The notes under the pieces are model-generated. The model was not told the DNA's origin. It saw nothing but the letters and a program-made list of their open reading frames with translations, and did no database searches. Positions 8,066 through 17,359 of a stretch of DNA of 38,920 nt are shown piece after piece (positions within the stretch are counted from its first letter, which is position 1; each line of letters begins with the position of its first letter). The stretch is from Anaerococcus sp. AGMB09787 (lineage in GTDB: Bacteria; Bacillota; Clostridia; Tissierellales; Peptoniphilaceae). The stretch is taken from the NCBI RefSeq assembly GCF_022808955.1, contig NZ_JAKZEY010000014.1, forward strand, positions 1 through 38,920, in the 5' to 3' direction. Position numbers and translations under genes: made by a program.

Positions 8066-10705
8066 ATGAAAGAAACTATTATGTTGATTGATGGTTCTAG
8101 TTTGATTTTTAGGGCCTTTTTTGCCCTACCTAAGCTTACCAACAATGACGGTGTTATGACTAATGGAGTTTATGGCTTCTTGACTATGTTTAAGAGCGCC
8201 TATGATAAATACAAGCCTGATTATATTTTGGTTGCCTTTGATAGGGCATCAAAGACCTTTAGGCACAAAGAGTTTGAAGACTATAAGGGAACTAGGGATA
8301 AGATGCCTAGTGAGCTTTCTTACCAATTTGGGATTTTGAAGGATATTCTTGACTCTTTGAATGTAAAATATACTGACCTAGATGGCTTTGAGGCTGATGA
8401 TATAGTAGGAACCTATGCCACTATGGCAAAGGATAAGGGTCTAGCTTCTATCCTTATAACAGGGGATAGAGATTACTTGCAATTGGTAGATGATGATATC
8501 CTCGTATCCCTTACCAAAAAGGGAGTTAGCGAGACCAAGGAATATAGTGTGGCGACCATAAAGGAAGAATATGGCTTGACCCCTAAGCAACTTATAGATG
8601 TAAAGGGTCTTGAGGGGGATAAGTCTGACAATATTCCTGGTGTAGATGGGATAGGTCCTAAGAAGGCTATTAATTTCATTCAAGAGTATGGGTCTCTTGA
8701 AGGATTATATGAGCATATAGACGAAGTATCTGGCAAGAAGACCAAGCAAAACCTAATCGACTCAGAGGCCATTGCCTATATGAGTAAGAAGATCGGTACC
8801 ATTGTAACCAATGCTCCAGTTGACTATGACCTAGCAGAACTAAAGGTAATAAAGCCTGACTATGAGTCCTTGAGGGAGAAGTTTTCTAAGTATAATTTTA
8901 ATAAGTTCTTGGAAGAGATGGGGGCTAGTGGATCAAGTAAGGAAGAAAGGGACTTTGCCTATGAGATTTTGGATGATAGGAAGGCCCTAGTTGAAAAAAT
9001 CAAAAAGGCGGGAGAATTTACCTTCAAGTCTGTTTTTGATGGAGAAAGATATCTAGGAAGTGAAATTTACAAAATTGCCATCAAGGTCAAGGGTGGGGAG
9101 ACCTATCTAGCTGACTTTGATGAGGACTTTGTGGAAGCCTTCAAGAAAGTTTTTGAAGATGATAAGATTATAAAAACTTCATTTGATATTAAGGAAGATA
9201 TAGTTCTCCTTGCTAAGGCTGGGATTGACTTGAGTTTAGATTTTGATGACCTAATGCTTATGCAATACCTCCTAGATCCTTCCAGGTCTTCTTATGACAT
9301 CAAGCTCCTTAGTGAGTCCTACCTTGATTATAATGTATCTAGCAGGGAAGAACTCCTCGGCAAGGGGAAGAAGGCCAAACGCTTTGAGGACTTGGATGAT
9401 GATGCCCTGGGAGTCTTTATGGCAGCCAACCTTACAGCCCTAGAAGATGCCAAGGATAAGCTAGTTGATGAGCTAGACAAGGCTAATATGTACGATCTCT
9501 ATAAGGAAATTGAGATTAAGCTTTGCAAGGTCCTAGCCGACATGGAATTATCTGGATTTGTCTGTGATGCTGATGTCCTAGAAGAGCTAAAGGAAGATAT
9601 AGATGCTAGGATAGATGACCTAAAGAAAGAAATCTATGAGCTAGGAGGATCAGAATTTAATATCAATTCTACCAAGCAACTAGGGGAAGTTTTATTTAAG
9701 GACTTGGACTTACCAGTTATCAAAAAAACCAAGACAGGCTTTTCTACTGATGCGTCAGTTCTAGAAAAACTAAGGGATAAGCATCCTATAATTCCTAAAA
9801 TCGAAGCCTATAGGGAATTATTTAAGCTAAGGTCCACCTATATAGAAGGTCTTGAGAATTCAATAGCAGATGATGGCAAGATCCATTCAACCTTTAGGCA
9901 AAACATAACCTCAACTGGTAGGCTCTCATCCCAAGATCCGAACCTCCAAAACTTGCCAATAAAAACTGACGAGGGCAGGTTAATTAGGAAGGCCTTTAAG
10001 GCAGGGGAAGGGAAAATCCTTATTGATGCAGACTATTCCCAAATCGAGCTAAGGATCTTGGCATCCCTCTCTAAGGATAAGCACATGATGGAGGCCTTCA
10101 TCAAAGGAGAAGATATCCACGCTCAAACAGCATCCAAGGTTTTCCACACTCCACTTGATAAGGTGACAAAAAGGCAAAGGTCAGAGGCCAAGGCAGTAAA
10201 CTTTGGAATAATCTATGGGATAAGCGACTATGGCTTGTCACAAAACCTCAATATCCCAAGGAAGGAAGCCAAGGAATATATCGATAACTACATGGCATCC
10301 TTTCCTTCAGTAAAAGAATATATGGATGGGGTAGTGGAGAAGGCCAAGGAAGATGGCTTTGTTGAGACTATCTTTAAGAGAAGAAGGTATGTGCCAGAAA
10401 TCTCATCAAAGAATTTCAATGTGAGAAGCTTTGGTCAAAGGGTAGCCCTCAATACCCCTATCCAAGGCTCAGCTGCCGATATTATAAAGATTGCCATGAT
10501 CGAAACTGATAAGAACCTAAGGGAAGCAGGGATAGATGCAAGGATCATCCTCCAAATCCACGATGAAATTATCCTTGAAGCAAGCCTTGAAGATAAGGAT
10601 AAGGCTATGGAGATTTTGAAAGACTCTATGGAAAATGCAGTAGAATTGGAAGTTCCTTTGATAGTTGATATAGACACAGGGGATAGCATGTATGAGTCCA
10701 AATAA
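8066..10705 (+). CDS. polA: DNA polymerase I
   Basis: Family A polymerase for repair and Okazaki-fragment maturation, 879 residues, normal length. The N-terminal 5' nuclease is intact, with LIDGSSLIFRAFF, FEADDIVGTYA, TGDRDYLQLVDD and KGLEGDKSDNIPGVDGIGPK (to about residue 200). The middle domain corresponds to 3'-5' exonuclease but reads FKSVFDGERY where the catalytic DxE would be, so proofreading is probably lost, as in several Gram-positive and thermophilic Pol I enzymes. The polymerase motifs are present: A, DYSQIELRI from residue 656; B, RSEAKAVNFGIIYG from 705; and C, IHDEI with D833 and E834. The start is set by AAAGGAGA at 8054-8061. It overlaps coaE by 14 bases, an arrangement typical of Firmicutes. 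Confidence 0.97.
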   Translation: MKETIMLIDGSSLIFRAFFALPKLTNNDGVMTNGVYGFLTMFKSAYDKYKPDYILVAFDRASKTFRHKEFEDYKGTRDKMPSELSYQFGILKDILDSLNVKYTDLDGFEADDIVGTYATMAKDKGLASILITGDRDYLQLVDDDILVSLTKKGVSETKEYSVATIKEEYGLTPKQLIDVKGLEGDKSDNIPGVDGIGPKKAINFIQEYGSLEGLYEHIDEVSGKKTKQNLIDSEAIAYMSKKIGTIVTNAPVDYDLAELKVIKPDYESLREKFSKYNFNKFLEEMGASGSSKEERDFAYEILDDRKALVEKIKKAGEFTFKSVFDGERYLGSEIYKIAIKVKGGETYLADFDEDFVEAFKKVFEDDKIIKTSFDIKEDIVLLAKAGIDLSLDFDDLMLMQYLLDPSRSSYDIKLLSESYLDYNVSSREELLGKGKKAKRFEDLDDDALGVFMAANLTALEDAKDKLVDELDKANMYDLYKEIEIKLCKVLADMELSGFVCDADVLEELKEDIDARIDDLKKEIYELGGSEFNINSTKQLGEVLFKDLDLPVIKKTKTGFSTDASVLEKLRDKHPIIPKIEAYRELFKLRSTYIEGLENSIADDGKIHSTFRQNITSTGRLSSQDPNLQNLPIKTDEGRLIRKAFKAGEGKILIDADYSQIELRILASLSKDKHMMEAFIKGEDIHAQTASKVFHTPLDKVTKRQRSEAKAVNFGIIYGISDYGLSQNLNIPRKEAKEYIDNYMASFPSVKEYMDGVVEKAKEDGFVETIFKRRRYVPEISSKNFNVRSFGQRVALNTPIQGSAADIIKIAMIETDKNLREAGIDARIILQIHDEIILEASLEDKDKAMEILKDSMENAVELEVPLIVDIDTGDSMYESK

Positions 10706-11282
10706 AATAGTCATAACCGGGATAATCGCATCAGGCAAGTCTGCCCTAGCTGACATCATTAGAAAAAAAGGCCATGTGGTAATCTCTGCTGACGAGGTCA
10801 ATCGAGAGCTTTTAGAAAAGGATGGAGCCAACTACCAAGCTATCAAAGCTAGTGGGGCCTTTGATGAGGCCTTTGATGGGGAGACCTTGGATAAGAAAAA
10901 ACTTGGAGGAATAATTTTTGCAGATAAAGAAAAGAGACTCCTACTAAATGAGCTAACCCACCCCAATATCCTAGCAGAGATAGATAGGCAGGTGGCAGGG
11001 GCTAATGTCGAGAATGTTTTTATAGAAATGCCCCTATATTTTGAAGTTAGGGATGACTTTGATGCTGATAGGGTGATTCTAGTTGTAGCAGATAGGGAAG
11101 TTCAGATCAAAAGGCTAATGGAAAGGGATAAGATTGACTATGACTATGCCCTTAGCAAGATCCAAAGCCAGAAAGATTTAAACTTTATGAAGGAAAATTC
11201 TGATATAATTATTGACAATAGCCATGGTTTTGATAAGCTAGAAGAAGAAGTTGATAAATTATTAAGTAGAGGTGACTTTTGA
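10692..11282 (+). CDS. coaE: Dephospho-CoA kinase
   Basis: Catalyses the last step of coenzyme A synthesis, the ATP-dependent 3'-phosphorylation of dephospho-CoA in the cytosol. At 196 residues it has the usual size. The P-loop GIIASGKS is at residues 8-15, the SADEVNREL segment supplies the acidic residue after the second strand, and THPNI is the conserved lid and CoA-domain signature. The start ATG lies inside the end of polA in another frame, four bases after the polA codon for Met876, so translation is probably coupled. The stop overlaps the start of the transglycosylase gene. Confidence 0.94.
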   Translation: MSPNKIVITGIIASGKSALADIIRKKGHVVISADEVNRELLEKDGANYQAIKASGAFDEAFDGETLDKKKLGGIIFADKEKRLLLNELTHPNILAEIDRQVAGANVENVFIEMPLYFEVRDDFDADRVILVVADREVQIKRLMERDKIDYDYALSKIQSQKDLNFMKENSDIIIDNSHGFDKLEEEVDKLLSRGDF

Positions 11283-11938
11283 TGAAGGTTATAAAATTTA
11301 TTGGAAAGGCCCTAGGCTTTATTGCCCTCGGCCTTGTAATCTTATTTGCGATAAGCTTTGGCGTCATAGCCTACAATGCATCAAGAACTCAAATTGACTA
11401 CCAAGAGGAGATATATAAGTATAGCGATAAGTATAATATAGATCCCCTCCTAACAGCGTCTATCATCAAGGTAGAATCTGACTTTGATAATGAAGCTCAA
11501 AGCAGACAGGGAGCCAATGGACTTATGCAGCTCATGGAAGATACCGCAAGGCATAGTGCAGAGCTTGCGGGTATTGACTATTACCCAGAAAAATTAAATG
11601 ATGTTGACTATAACTTGGATCTGGGTGTAGGATATTTTAACTATCTCTATAACTACTACAACGATATAGACTTAGCCCTAGCGGCCTACAATGGTGGTGT
11701 GGGTAATGTTGATCAGTGGATTGAAGATGGAATAATCGATCCAGATAATATCAACCACCTAGATATCCCCTTTGAGGAAACTCGTCAATATGTCAGCAGG
11801 GTCAATAGCAACTACCAAGTTATGAAAAAATTCTATAGTAAAGCCTTGCCTACTGATGAAGAACTTAGTGATCTTAGGGGGCTAGCTATAAGGAATTTCA
11901 AGGTCTTTGTGGGTGATATATTAAATAATATTTTGTAA
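11282..11938 (+). CDS. Membrane-anchored lytic transglycosylase (SLT domain)
   Basis: Cleaves the glycan strands of peptidoglycan to leave 1,6-anhydro ends. It is 218 residues: one N-terminal membrane segment (about 8-29), then an SLT domain. Seen are IIKVESDFD, whose Glu is the expected catalytic residue, then GLMQLM, and AYNGGVGNV. The ATG at 11282 overlaps the coaE stop (TGATG). A TTG three bases earlier is also in frame, but the ATG with AGAGGTGAC upstream is preferred. Linkage of coaE with an SLT gene is common in Firmicutes. The protein probably acts outside the membrane as an anchored enzyme. Confidence 0.92.
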   Translation: MKVIKFIGKALGFIALGLVILFAISFGVIAYNASRTQIDYQEEIYKYSDKYNIDPLLTASIIKVESDFDNEAQSRQGANGLMQLMEDTARHSAELAGIDYYPEKLNDVDYNLDLGVGYFNYLYNYYNDIDLALAAYNGGVGNVDQWIEDGIIDPDNINHLDIPFEETRQYVSRVNSNYQVMKKFYSKALPTDEELSDLRGLAIRNFKVFVGDILNNIL

Positions 11939-11941
11939 ACG

Positions 11942-11970
11942 TTGAAGAAAAAGCAGATTTCATTTATAAT
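11942..11970 (+). promoter_or_regulatory. Promoter of the rnf operon
   Basis: TTGAAG (11942-11947) and a perfect TATAAT (11965-11970) are separated by 17 bases, placing the start of transcription about 30 bases before the rnfC start codon. No terminator was seen between the transglycosylase gene and this promoter. Confidence 0.8.
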
Positions 11971-12005
11971 TAATATGTGAGATTAAAAAAACAAAGGAGA
12001 AATAT

Positions 12006-13319
12006 ATGGCACTTAATACCGTGACATTTAAAAACGGTGTCCATATGGCTGAGTATAAGGAGCTCACTGAAAGTAGTGAGCTTAAGGTTGCGAGCATACC
12101 AAAACTCGTAACTATTCCCCTAACTCAACATATAGGTGCGCCTAGTAAATGTCTTGTAGCAAAGAAAGATGAAGTTAGTGTAGGAGAGCTTATTGGAGAA
12201 GCTGTCGGCAATTTCTCTAGCAATATTCACTCTTCAGTAGCAGGAGTGGTAAAAGACATTATCGATATCCAAACTGCATCTGGCAAGGATGCTAAGGCAG
12301 TCGTAATTGATACAGAAGGTTATGACCAAAATAAGGAATACATAGAAAAAGGCAATGTCGAGCTAACAAGAGAAGAAATTGTCGAAAAAATTAAGCTTGC
12401 AGGAATAGTAGGAATGGGAGGAGCAGCCTTTCCAGCCCATATCAAATACACACCTGCCAAACCTGTAGACACAGTAATAGTAAATGGAGCAGAGTGTGAG
12501 CCTTTCATAACCTGCGATGACTATTTACTAAAAAACAAATCAGGTGAAATCCTCAAGGGACTTCTTCAAGTAATGAAGGCAGTAGATGCAAAAAAAGGAA
12601 TCGTAGCTATAGAAGATAATAAGCCAAAGGCAATCGAGGCTATGAAGGAAGCAGTAAGTAGCCTAGGTAATTCGAATATCGAAGTAGTAGCCCTTGAAAC
12701 CAAGTACCCTCAAGGAGATGAAAAGAGAATCATAGATGCTATCCTAAATAGGCAAGTACCAAGTGGTGGTCTTCCAATGGATGTTGGAGTTATAGTATCA
12801 AACACTTCAACAGTATATGCAGTCTATGAAGCCCTCTACAAGGACAAACCACTCTATGAGAGGATAGTAACAGTTACAGGAAAAAATGTAAAAAATCCTA
12901 CCAATATGCTAGTTAGGATTGGAACAGAATTTGAATATGCTATCAATGAAGCCGGTGGAGCCGATGATATAGCAAAACTTATAAATGGTGGACCAATGTG
13001 TGGTATTGCCCAAGCTGATCTAAATAGACCAGTAGAGAAGGCAAGTAACTGTATCCTAGTACTAGGAAGCGATGAGGCAAAACCTCTAGAACTATCCCCA
13101 TGTATAAGATGTGGAAGGTGCGTAGATGTTTGCCCAGTAAACTTACTACCTCTATATATTCACAAGTTCTCCCTAGATGAGAGATTTGAAAAAGCCCAAG
13201 AATATGACATAATGGACTGCATAGAATGTGGATCCTGCTCATTTGTCTGCCCATCAAACAGACCTCTAGTTGAAGCGATCAAGTTTGGTAAGAGACAAAT
13301 AAGACAAACTGGAAAATAG
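12006..13319 (+). CDS. rnfC: Rnf electron transport complex subunit C
   Basis: The NADH-reactive peripheral subunit of the ion-pumping ferredoxin:NAD oxidoreductase. It has 437 residues. The N-terminus matches the family (FKNGVHMAEYKELT, then IPLTQHIGAPSK). A NuoF-like nucleotide/FMN region carries GMGGAAFPAHIKYTP (about 137-151). Two [4Fe-4S] clusters are near the C-terminus: CIRCGRCVDVCP and CIECGSCSFVCP. AAGGAG at 11994-11999 sets the start. It is the first gene of rnfCDGEAB, the usual order in Clostridia. Confidence 0.96.
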   Translation: MALNTVTFKNGVHMAEYKELTESSELKVASIPKLVTIPLTQHIGAPSKCLVAKKDEVSVGELIGEAVGNFSSNIHSSVAGVVKDIIDIQTASGKDAKAVVIDTEGYDQNKEYIEKGNVELTREEIVEKIKLAGIVGMGGAAFPAHIKYTPAKPVDTVIVNGAECEPFITCDDYLLKNKSGEILKGLLQVMKAVDAKKGIVAIEDNKPKAIEAMKEAVSSLGNSNIEVVALETKYPQGDEKRIIDAILNRQVPSGGLPMDVGVIVSNTSTVYAVYEALYKDKPLYERIVTVTGKNVKNPTNMLVRIGTEFEYAINEAGGADDIAKLINGGPMCGIAQADLNRPVEKASNCILVLGSDEAKPLELSPCIRCGRCVDVCPVNLLPLYIHKFSLDERFEKAQEYDIMDCIECGSCSFVCPSNRPLVEAIKFGKRQIRQTGK

Positions 13320-13328
13320 GAGGAGTAC

Positions 13329-14288
13329 ATGGAAAATAAAAAGCAATTATTGGTAACAGCTTCTCCTCACTTAAGAAGCTCTAATACAGTTAGAAGAGAT
13401 ATGCTTGATGTAATAATCGCCCTAATTCCTGCAGGAATCGTAGGAGTTTATCAATTTGGCTATAGGGCAGCAATACTAATCGCAGTATCTATCCTAGCTT
13501 GTGTGTTATCAGAACTTATATTTGAAAAAATAACAAAAAGAAAAGTAACAATAGGTGATTTATCTGCAGTAGTAACAGGAATCTTATTGGCATACAATGT
13601 TCCTTTTACCCTACCAGTATGGCAAATGGCTATAGGTGGTGTATTTGCTATAGTAATAGCTAAGATGTTCTTTGGTGGTTTGGGACAAAATATCGTAAAC
13701 CCAGCCCTTGCAGCAAGAGCCTTTTTGATGGCATCTTGGTCAGAATCAATGACATCCTTCATACCACCAGCAAGAAAGGGAGCCCTTGCAACTGTAGGCG
13801 ATGTATCAATGCTAACAGGAGCTACACCACTATCAGATCCAAATAGTTTCTCACTAATGGATCTCTTCCTAGGAAACATTCCTGGAGTGATCGGTGAAGT
13901 ATCAGCCCTAGCAATCTTGATAGGTGCTTGTTACCTACTAGTAAGAAAAGTAATTCACATAAGAATACCACTTACATATATTTTAACTACAGTGATATTC
14001 CTAGCTATCTTCAACAAGGGAGTAGCTAGCTTGCCAAAAGACATCCTATCTGGAGGACTACTCCTTGGAGCTTTCTTTATGGCTACAGACTATACAACAA
14101 CACCAATCACAATCAAGGGTCAATATATTTTTGCAATAGGAGCAGGCTTACTTACAGCTGTAATTAGAGCCTTCGGTGGATACCCAGAGGGTGTATCTTA
14201 TTCAATTCTATTGATGAACTTGGTAGTACCAATAATCGAAAATTACACAAGACCAAAGACTTTTGGTAAGGCTAAAAAGGAGAAGTAA
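13329..14288 (+). CDS. rnfD: Rnf complex subunit D
   Basis: Integral membrane subunit, 319 residues with many hydrophobic helices, related to NqrB. It carries a covalently bound FMN; the likely attachment threonine is in LTGATPLSD (about residue 159), which matches the S/T-GAT motif recognised by the flavin transferase ApbE. No apbE gene is in the window. The DYTTTPIT segment in the last third is also conserved in the family. The ribosome binding site is AGGAG at 13319-13323, and rnfG follows without a gap. Confidence 0.95.
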   Translation: MENKKQLLVTASPHLRSSNTVRRDMLDVIIALIPAGIVGVYQFGYRAAILIAVSILACVLSELIFEKITKRKVTIGDLSAVVTGILLAYNVPFTLPVWQMAIGGVFAIVIAKMFFGGLGQNIVNPALAARAFLMASWSESMTSFIPPARKGALATVGDVSMLTGATPLSDPNSFSLMDLFLGNIPGVIGEVSALAILIGACYLLVRKVIHIRIPLTYILTTVIFLAIFNKGVASLPKDILSGGLLLGAFFMATDYTTTPITIKGQYIFAIGAGLLTAVIRAFGGYPEGVSYSILLMNLVVPIIENYTRPKTFGKAKKEK

Positions 14289-14834
14289 ATGAATAATTCT
14301 ATTAAATTAGGTTTAAAACTACTTTTAATAACTTCTGTAACTGCCTTAGCCCTAGCTCTAACTAACATGCTAACAGCACCTGTTATAGAAGCTAAGGCCC
14401 AAGAACAACTTCAAGAATCCCTAGGAGTAGTATTCCCAGCAGATACCTATGAAGAAGCTGAACTTGCTAATAAACCAGATACTATAGTAGAAGTTTACAA
14501 GGCAACAGGATCTAATGGCGATGGCTATGTCTTCCAAATCCTATCACCAGGTGGATATGGTGGAGATATAGAATTCCTCCTAGGAGTTGATAGTGAGCAC
14601 AATATAACAGGCTTTGCCCCACTTAACCATGCTGAATCTGCAGGATTTGGTAAAAATATGGAAGAAGATTTCTTCAAAGAAGGAATGATCGGAGTAAATA
14701 TGGATGGCGAAGTAACTGCAGGCGAAACAACAGAAGAAAATCAAATCGTTGGAATAACAGGAGCTACAATTTCTACCGGAACAATTGTTAGGGGTATAAA
14801 TGATGCAGCTTCAATTATAGGTGAATTAGAATAG
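14289..14834 (+). CDS. rnfG: Rnf complex subunit G
   Basis: FMN-binding subunit, 181 residues. One N-terminal membrane anchor (about 7-27) is followed by an extracytoplasmic FMN-binding domain. The covalent flavin site is GITGATISTGT (about residue 156 onward), a match to the SGATxST motif. The HAESAGFGK segment is also typical of the family. The start ATG directly follows the rnfD stop, with GGAGAAG as ribosome binding site inside rnfD. Confidence 0.94.
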   Translation: MNNSIKLGLKLLLITSVTALALALTNMLTAPVIEAKAQEQLQESLGVVFPADTYEEAELANKPDTIVEVYKATGSNGDGYVFQILSPGGYGGDIEFLLGVDSEHNITGFAPLNHAESAGFGKNMEEDFFKEGMIGVNMDGEVTAGETTEENQIVGITGATISTGTIVRGINDAASIIGELE

Positions 14835-14842
14835 GAGTTATT

Positions 14843-15481
14843 ATGGAAAAACAAGTAGAAGTTAAAAAAGAAAAGAAAACTCCTAAGGCAAATTTGGGAA
14901 AAGTATTTGGAGATGGTATTTTCTCAAATAACCCAGTCTTTGTTCAAACTGTAGGTATGTGCTCAGTCTTGGCCATATCTTCATCTTTGGCAAATGCCGT
15001 AGGAATGGGAATTTCGGTAATCTTTGTAGTAGTTATGAGTAACTTGGTTATCTCCCTACTAAGAAATTTCATTTCTGATGAAATAAGAATACCAGCCTTC
15101 ATAGTAATCATAGCTGGATTCGTAACAATAGTACAAATGCTAATCAAGGCTTACTTACCAGCTCTTGATGAATCCTTGGGTATCTTTATACCACTTATAG
15201 TAGTAAACTGCTTGATCCTAGCCCGTGCTGAAGGATTTGCTTCACAAAACGGCCCTCTTGCATCAATAATAGATGGTATAGGTCAAGGACTTGGTTATAC
15301 CCTTGCAATTTCATTACTTGCCTTCTTTAGGGAACTATTTGGTGCAGGAACCTTATTTGGAGCAAGGATAATCCCTGAAGCTTATACTATAGGATTTTTA
15401 CAACAACCGGCATCATCCTTCATAATTCTTGGAATGTTAGTTGCTGGCTTTAATGCAATCAAAAGAGCAAAGAATAGATAG
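14843..15481 (+). CDS. rnfE: Rnf complex subunit E
   Basis: Integral membrane subunit related to NqrD, 212 residues with about six hydrophobic helices. Signatures include FSNNPVFVQTVGMC near the N-terminus, PLIVVNCLILARAEGFAS in the middle and FFRELFGAGTLFG. Together with RnfA it forms the symmetric pair of membrane subunits at the core of the complex. A Lys/Glu-rich extension precedes the first helix. Spacing to its neighbours is eight bases on each side. Confidence 0.95.
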   Translation: MEKQVEVKKEKKTPKANLGKVFGDGIFSNNPVFVQTVGMCSVLAISSSLANAVGMGISVIFVVVMSNLVISLLRNFISDEIRIPAFIVIIAGFVTIVQMLIKAYLPALDESLGIFIPLIVVNCLILARAEGFASQNGPLASIIDGIGQGLGYTLAISLLAFFRELFGAGTLFGARIIPEAYTIGFLQQPASSFIILGMLVAGFNAIKRAKNR

Positions 15482-15489
15482 GAGATACT

Positions 15490-16065
15490 ATGGGAAATTT
15501 ATTTTCAATAATAATAGCTACTATATTTGTAAGTAACTATGTACTAGGACAATTTTTGGGAATCTGTCCTACCTTGGGTGTAACAAGTAAGGTTGAAACA
15601 GCTAGAGGAATGGGCCTTGCCGTAATCTTCGTTATAACACTTTCATCAATCATAACTTGGGTAATTCAATATTACATATTAAATCCATTAAATATCGGAT
15701 ACTTACAAACAGTTGTATTTATCTTGGTAATAGCTGCTTTGGTACAAGCAGTAGAAACAGTTATGAAAAAATCTATGCCTTCCCTATATGGGGCCTTGGG
15801 AGTATTCCTTCCACTTATTACTACCAACTGTGTAGTATTGGGTGTAGCTATAAAGGTAATAGACAATTCTTATAACCTACTAGAAACAATAGTTTATGCC
15901 CTATCAGCATCAGTAGGATTCTTATTAGCGATTATGATACTCGCTTATATAAGAGAAAAGATAGAGTATAATTCTATACCTGAAACCTTCAAGGGTGTGC
16001 CAATTACCCTAGTAACACTAGGTCTTATGGCAATCGCCTTTATGGGATTTGCAGGCTTAGCTTAG
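15490..16065 (+). CDS. rnfA: Rnf complex subunit A
   Basis: Integral membrane subunit related to NqrE and RnfE, 191 residues with about six helices. It shows SNYVLGQFLGICPTLGVT near the N-terminus and PLITTNCVVLGVA in the middle. The conserved cysteines in these two inverted half-motifs are thought to hold an iron-sulfur centre between RnfA and RnfE. It is placed between rnfE and rnfB, as in other Firmicutes. Confidence 0.95.
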   Translation: MGNLFSIIIATIFVSNYVLGQFLGICPTLGVTSKVETARGMGLAVIFVITLSSIITWVIQYYILNPLNIGYLQTVVFILVIAALVQAVETVMKKSMPSLYGALGVFLPLITTNCVVLGVAIKVIDNSYNLLETIVYALSASVGFLLAIMILAYIREKIEYNSIPETFKGVPITLVTLGLMAIAFMGFAGLA

Positions 16066-16075
16066 GGGGATAAGA

Positions 16076-16873
16076 ATGAATATAATAATACCAGTAATAG
16101 TCTTAGCTGCCCTAGGATTCTTATTTGCAGCTTTACTAGGGGTAGTTAGCAAGAAATTTTATGTAGAAAAATCAGTTAAAGAACAAGAAGTCAGAAATGC
16201 CTTACCAGGTGCAAACTGTGGTGCCTGTGGTTTTCCAGGATGTGATGGTCTAGCAGAAGCCATTGCCAAGGGAGAAGCCCCAGTCGATGCATGTGCCATA
16301 GGGGGTAAGGCTGTAGCAGATGAAGTTGCTGCTGTTATGGGACTTGAAGCTAGTGGATCTGATGATAAGAAGGTAGCTGTTGTAAAATGTGATGGTAATT
16401 GTGATGCAGCCAAAGACCAATTTACTTATTCAGGTCTAGAAGATTGTAGGGCACAAATTGCCCTATATGGGGGCAAGAAAGCTTGTAACTATGGCTGCCT
16501 AGGCTGTGGAACTTGTGAGAAAGCTTGTCCTTTTGATGCAATTCATATAGAAAATGGAGTTGCCAAGGTAGATAGGTCTAAGTGCGTTGCCTGTGGCAAG
16601 TGTGTCAGTGTTTGTCCTAAGAAAATTATAAATCTTGTGCCATTTAAGCAAAAGCAAGTCGTTATCTGCTCATCCCACGATAAGGGTAAGGATGCTAGGG
16701 CAAATTGTAGCAATTCTTGTATAGGTTGTACAATATGTGCCAAAACTTATCCAGAAGCCTTCAAGATGGATAACTTTTTATCCAAGGAAGTTTGGGGAGA
16801 TGACTTTGATCTTGAATTATTAAAACAAGCTCAAGAGAAATGTCCAAACAAGTGTATAGAAATTTTTGAATAA
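16076..16873 (+). CDS. rnfB: Rnf complex iron-sulfur subunit B
   Basis: The ferredoxin-accepting subunit, 265 residues. It has one N-terminal helix (about 3-25), then the cysteine domain CGACGFPGCDG. Two ferredoxin-type [4Fe-4S] motifs follow, CLGCGTCEKACP and CVACGKCVSVCP. Further on is CSNSCIGCTICAKTYP, where the usual final CP of a third or fourth cluster is YP; a C-x3-C-x2-C-x2-C arrangement could still bind a cluster. The protein ends CPNKCIEIFE. It is the last gene of the operon, followed by a strong terminator. Confidence 0.95.
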   Translation: MNIIIPVIVLAALGFLFAALLGVVSKKFYVEKSVKEQEVRNALPGANCGACGFPGCDGLAEAIAKGEAPVDACAIGGKAVADEVAAVMGLEASGSDDKKVAVVKCDGNCDAAKDQFTYSGLEDCRAQIALYGGKKACNYGCLGCGTCEKACPFDAIHIENGVAKVDRSKCVACGKCVSVCPKKIINLVPFKQKQVVICSSHDKGKDARANCSNSCIGCTICAKTYPEAFKMDNFLSKEVWGDDFDLELLKQAQEKCPNKCIEIFE

Positions 16874-16880
16874 GAAAGAC

Positions 16881-16913
16881 CTACTGTGGAGTAAAATTCA
16901 CAGTAGTTTTTTT
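16881..16913 (+). terminator. Terminator of the rnf operon
   Basis: A perfect eight-pair stem, CTACTGTG (16881-16888) with CACAGTAG (16899-16906), is followed by seven T. It begins eight bases after the rnfB stop. Confidence 0.9.
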
Positions 16914-16922
16914 ATACTCAAA

Positions 16923-16952
16923 TTGACAAAATATAAGGTAAAATGATACACT
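16923..16952 (+). promoter_or_regulatory. Promoter of the NusG-II to RNase E/G gene run
   Basis: A perfect TTGACA (16923-16928) is followed after 18 bases by TACACT (16947-16952); GATACA two bases earlier gives 16-base spacing. It sits directly after the rnf terminator. No further terminator is seen until 25995, so it may drive about 9 kb. Confidence 0.65.
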
Positions 16953-16969
16953 AAAATCTGAGGTGTAAT

Positions 16970-17359
16970 ATGAAATTAAAAAAAGGAGATATCTTTATAA
17001 TAGGATTTCTTATGATTTTTTCTTTGGGATTGAGCTTCTTTATTTCCTTTATAACAAGTGGGATTAGGGGAAATGTATTAAGAATAGAGCAAGATTCAAA
17101 AATCATCAAAGAAGTTTCTCTTGATACTGATCAGGAGTTTAGAATAAATTATGGCGGACATTATAATATAGTAAGAATATCTGGAGGTAAGGCAGAAGTA
17201 TCAGACGCTGACTGTGCAGATCTTATTTGTACTCACATGGCACCAATATCCAATGTTGGCGAGACCATAGTGTGCCTACCTCATAGGTTGTTTTTGGAAA
17301 TTTATAATGTAAATGACAAGGCTCACATGGGCGATAGTATAGACAAGGTGGTTAGGTAG
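16970..17359 (+). CDS. NusG domain II-containing membrane-anchored protein
   Basis: A 129-residue protein with one N-terminal membrane helix (about 8-30) and an extracytoplasmic NusG_II-type domain. The hallmark is DADCADLICTHMAPISNVGE followed by IVCLPHRLFLEI. Function is not established; in many Firmicutes it lies next to a Gx-type transporter and to Rnf or electron-transfer genes, as here. The conserved cysteines could be redox-active or bind a metal, which is inference. The ribosome binding site is GAGGTG, and the next gene starts directly after the stop. Confidence 0.85.
   Translation: MKLKKGDIFIIGFLMIFSLGLSFFISFITSGIRGNVLRIEQDSKIIKEVSLDTDQEFRINYGGHYNIVRISGGKAEVSDADCADLICTHMAPISNVGETIVCLPHRLFLEIYNVNDKAHMGDSIDKVVR

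Noticed and set aside
10517-10831. Minus-strand open frame over the polA-coaE junction
   Set aside because: It is antisense to two well-identified genes, with no ribosome binding site or family likeness.
12979-13257. Minus-strand frame inside rnfC
   Set aside because: A shadow of the iron-sulfur coding region; composition and codon use are unlike the genes here.
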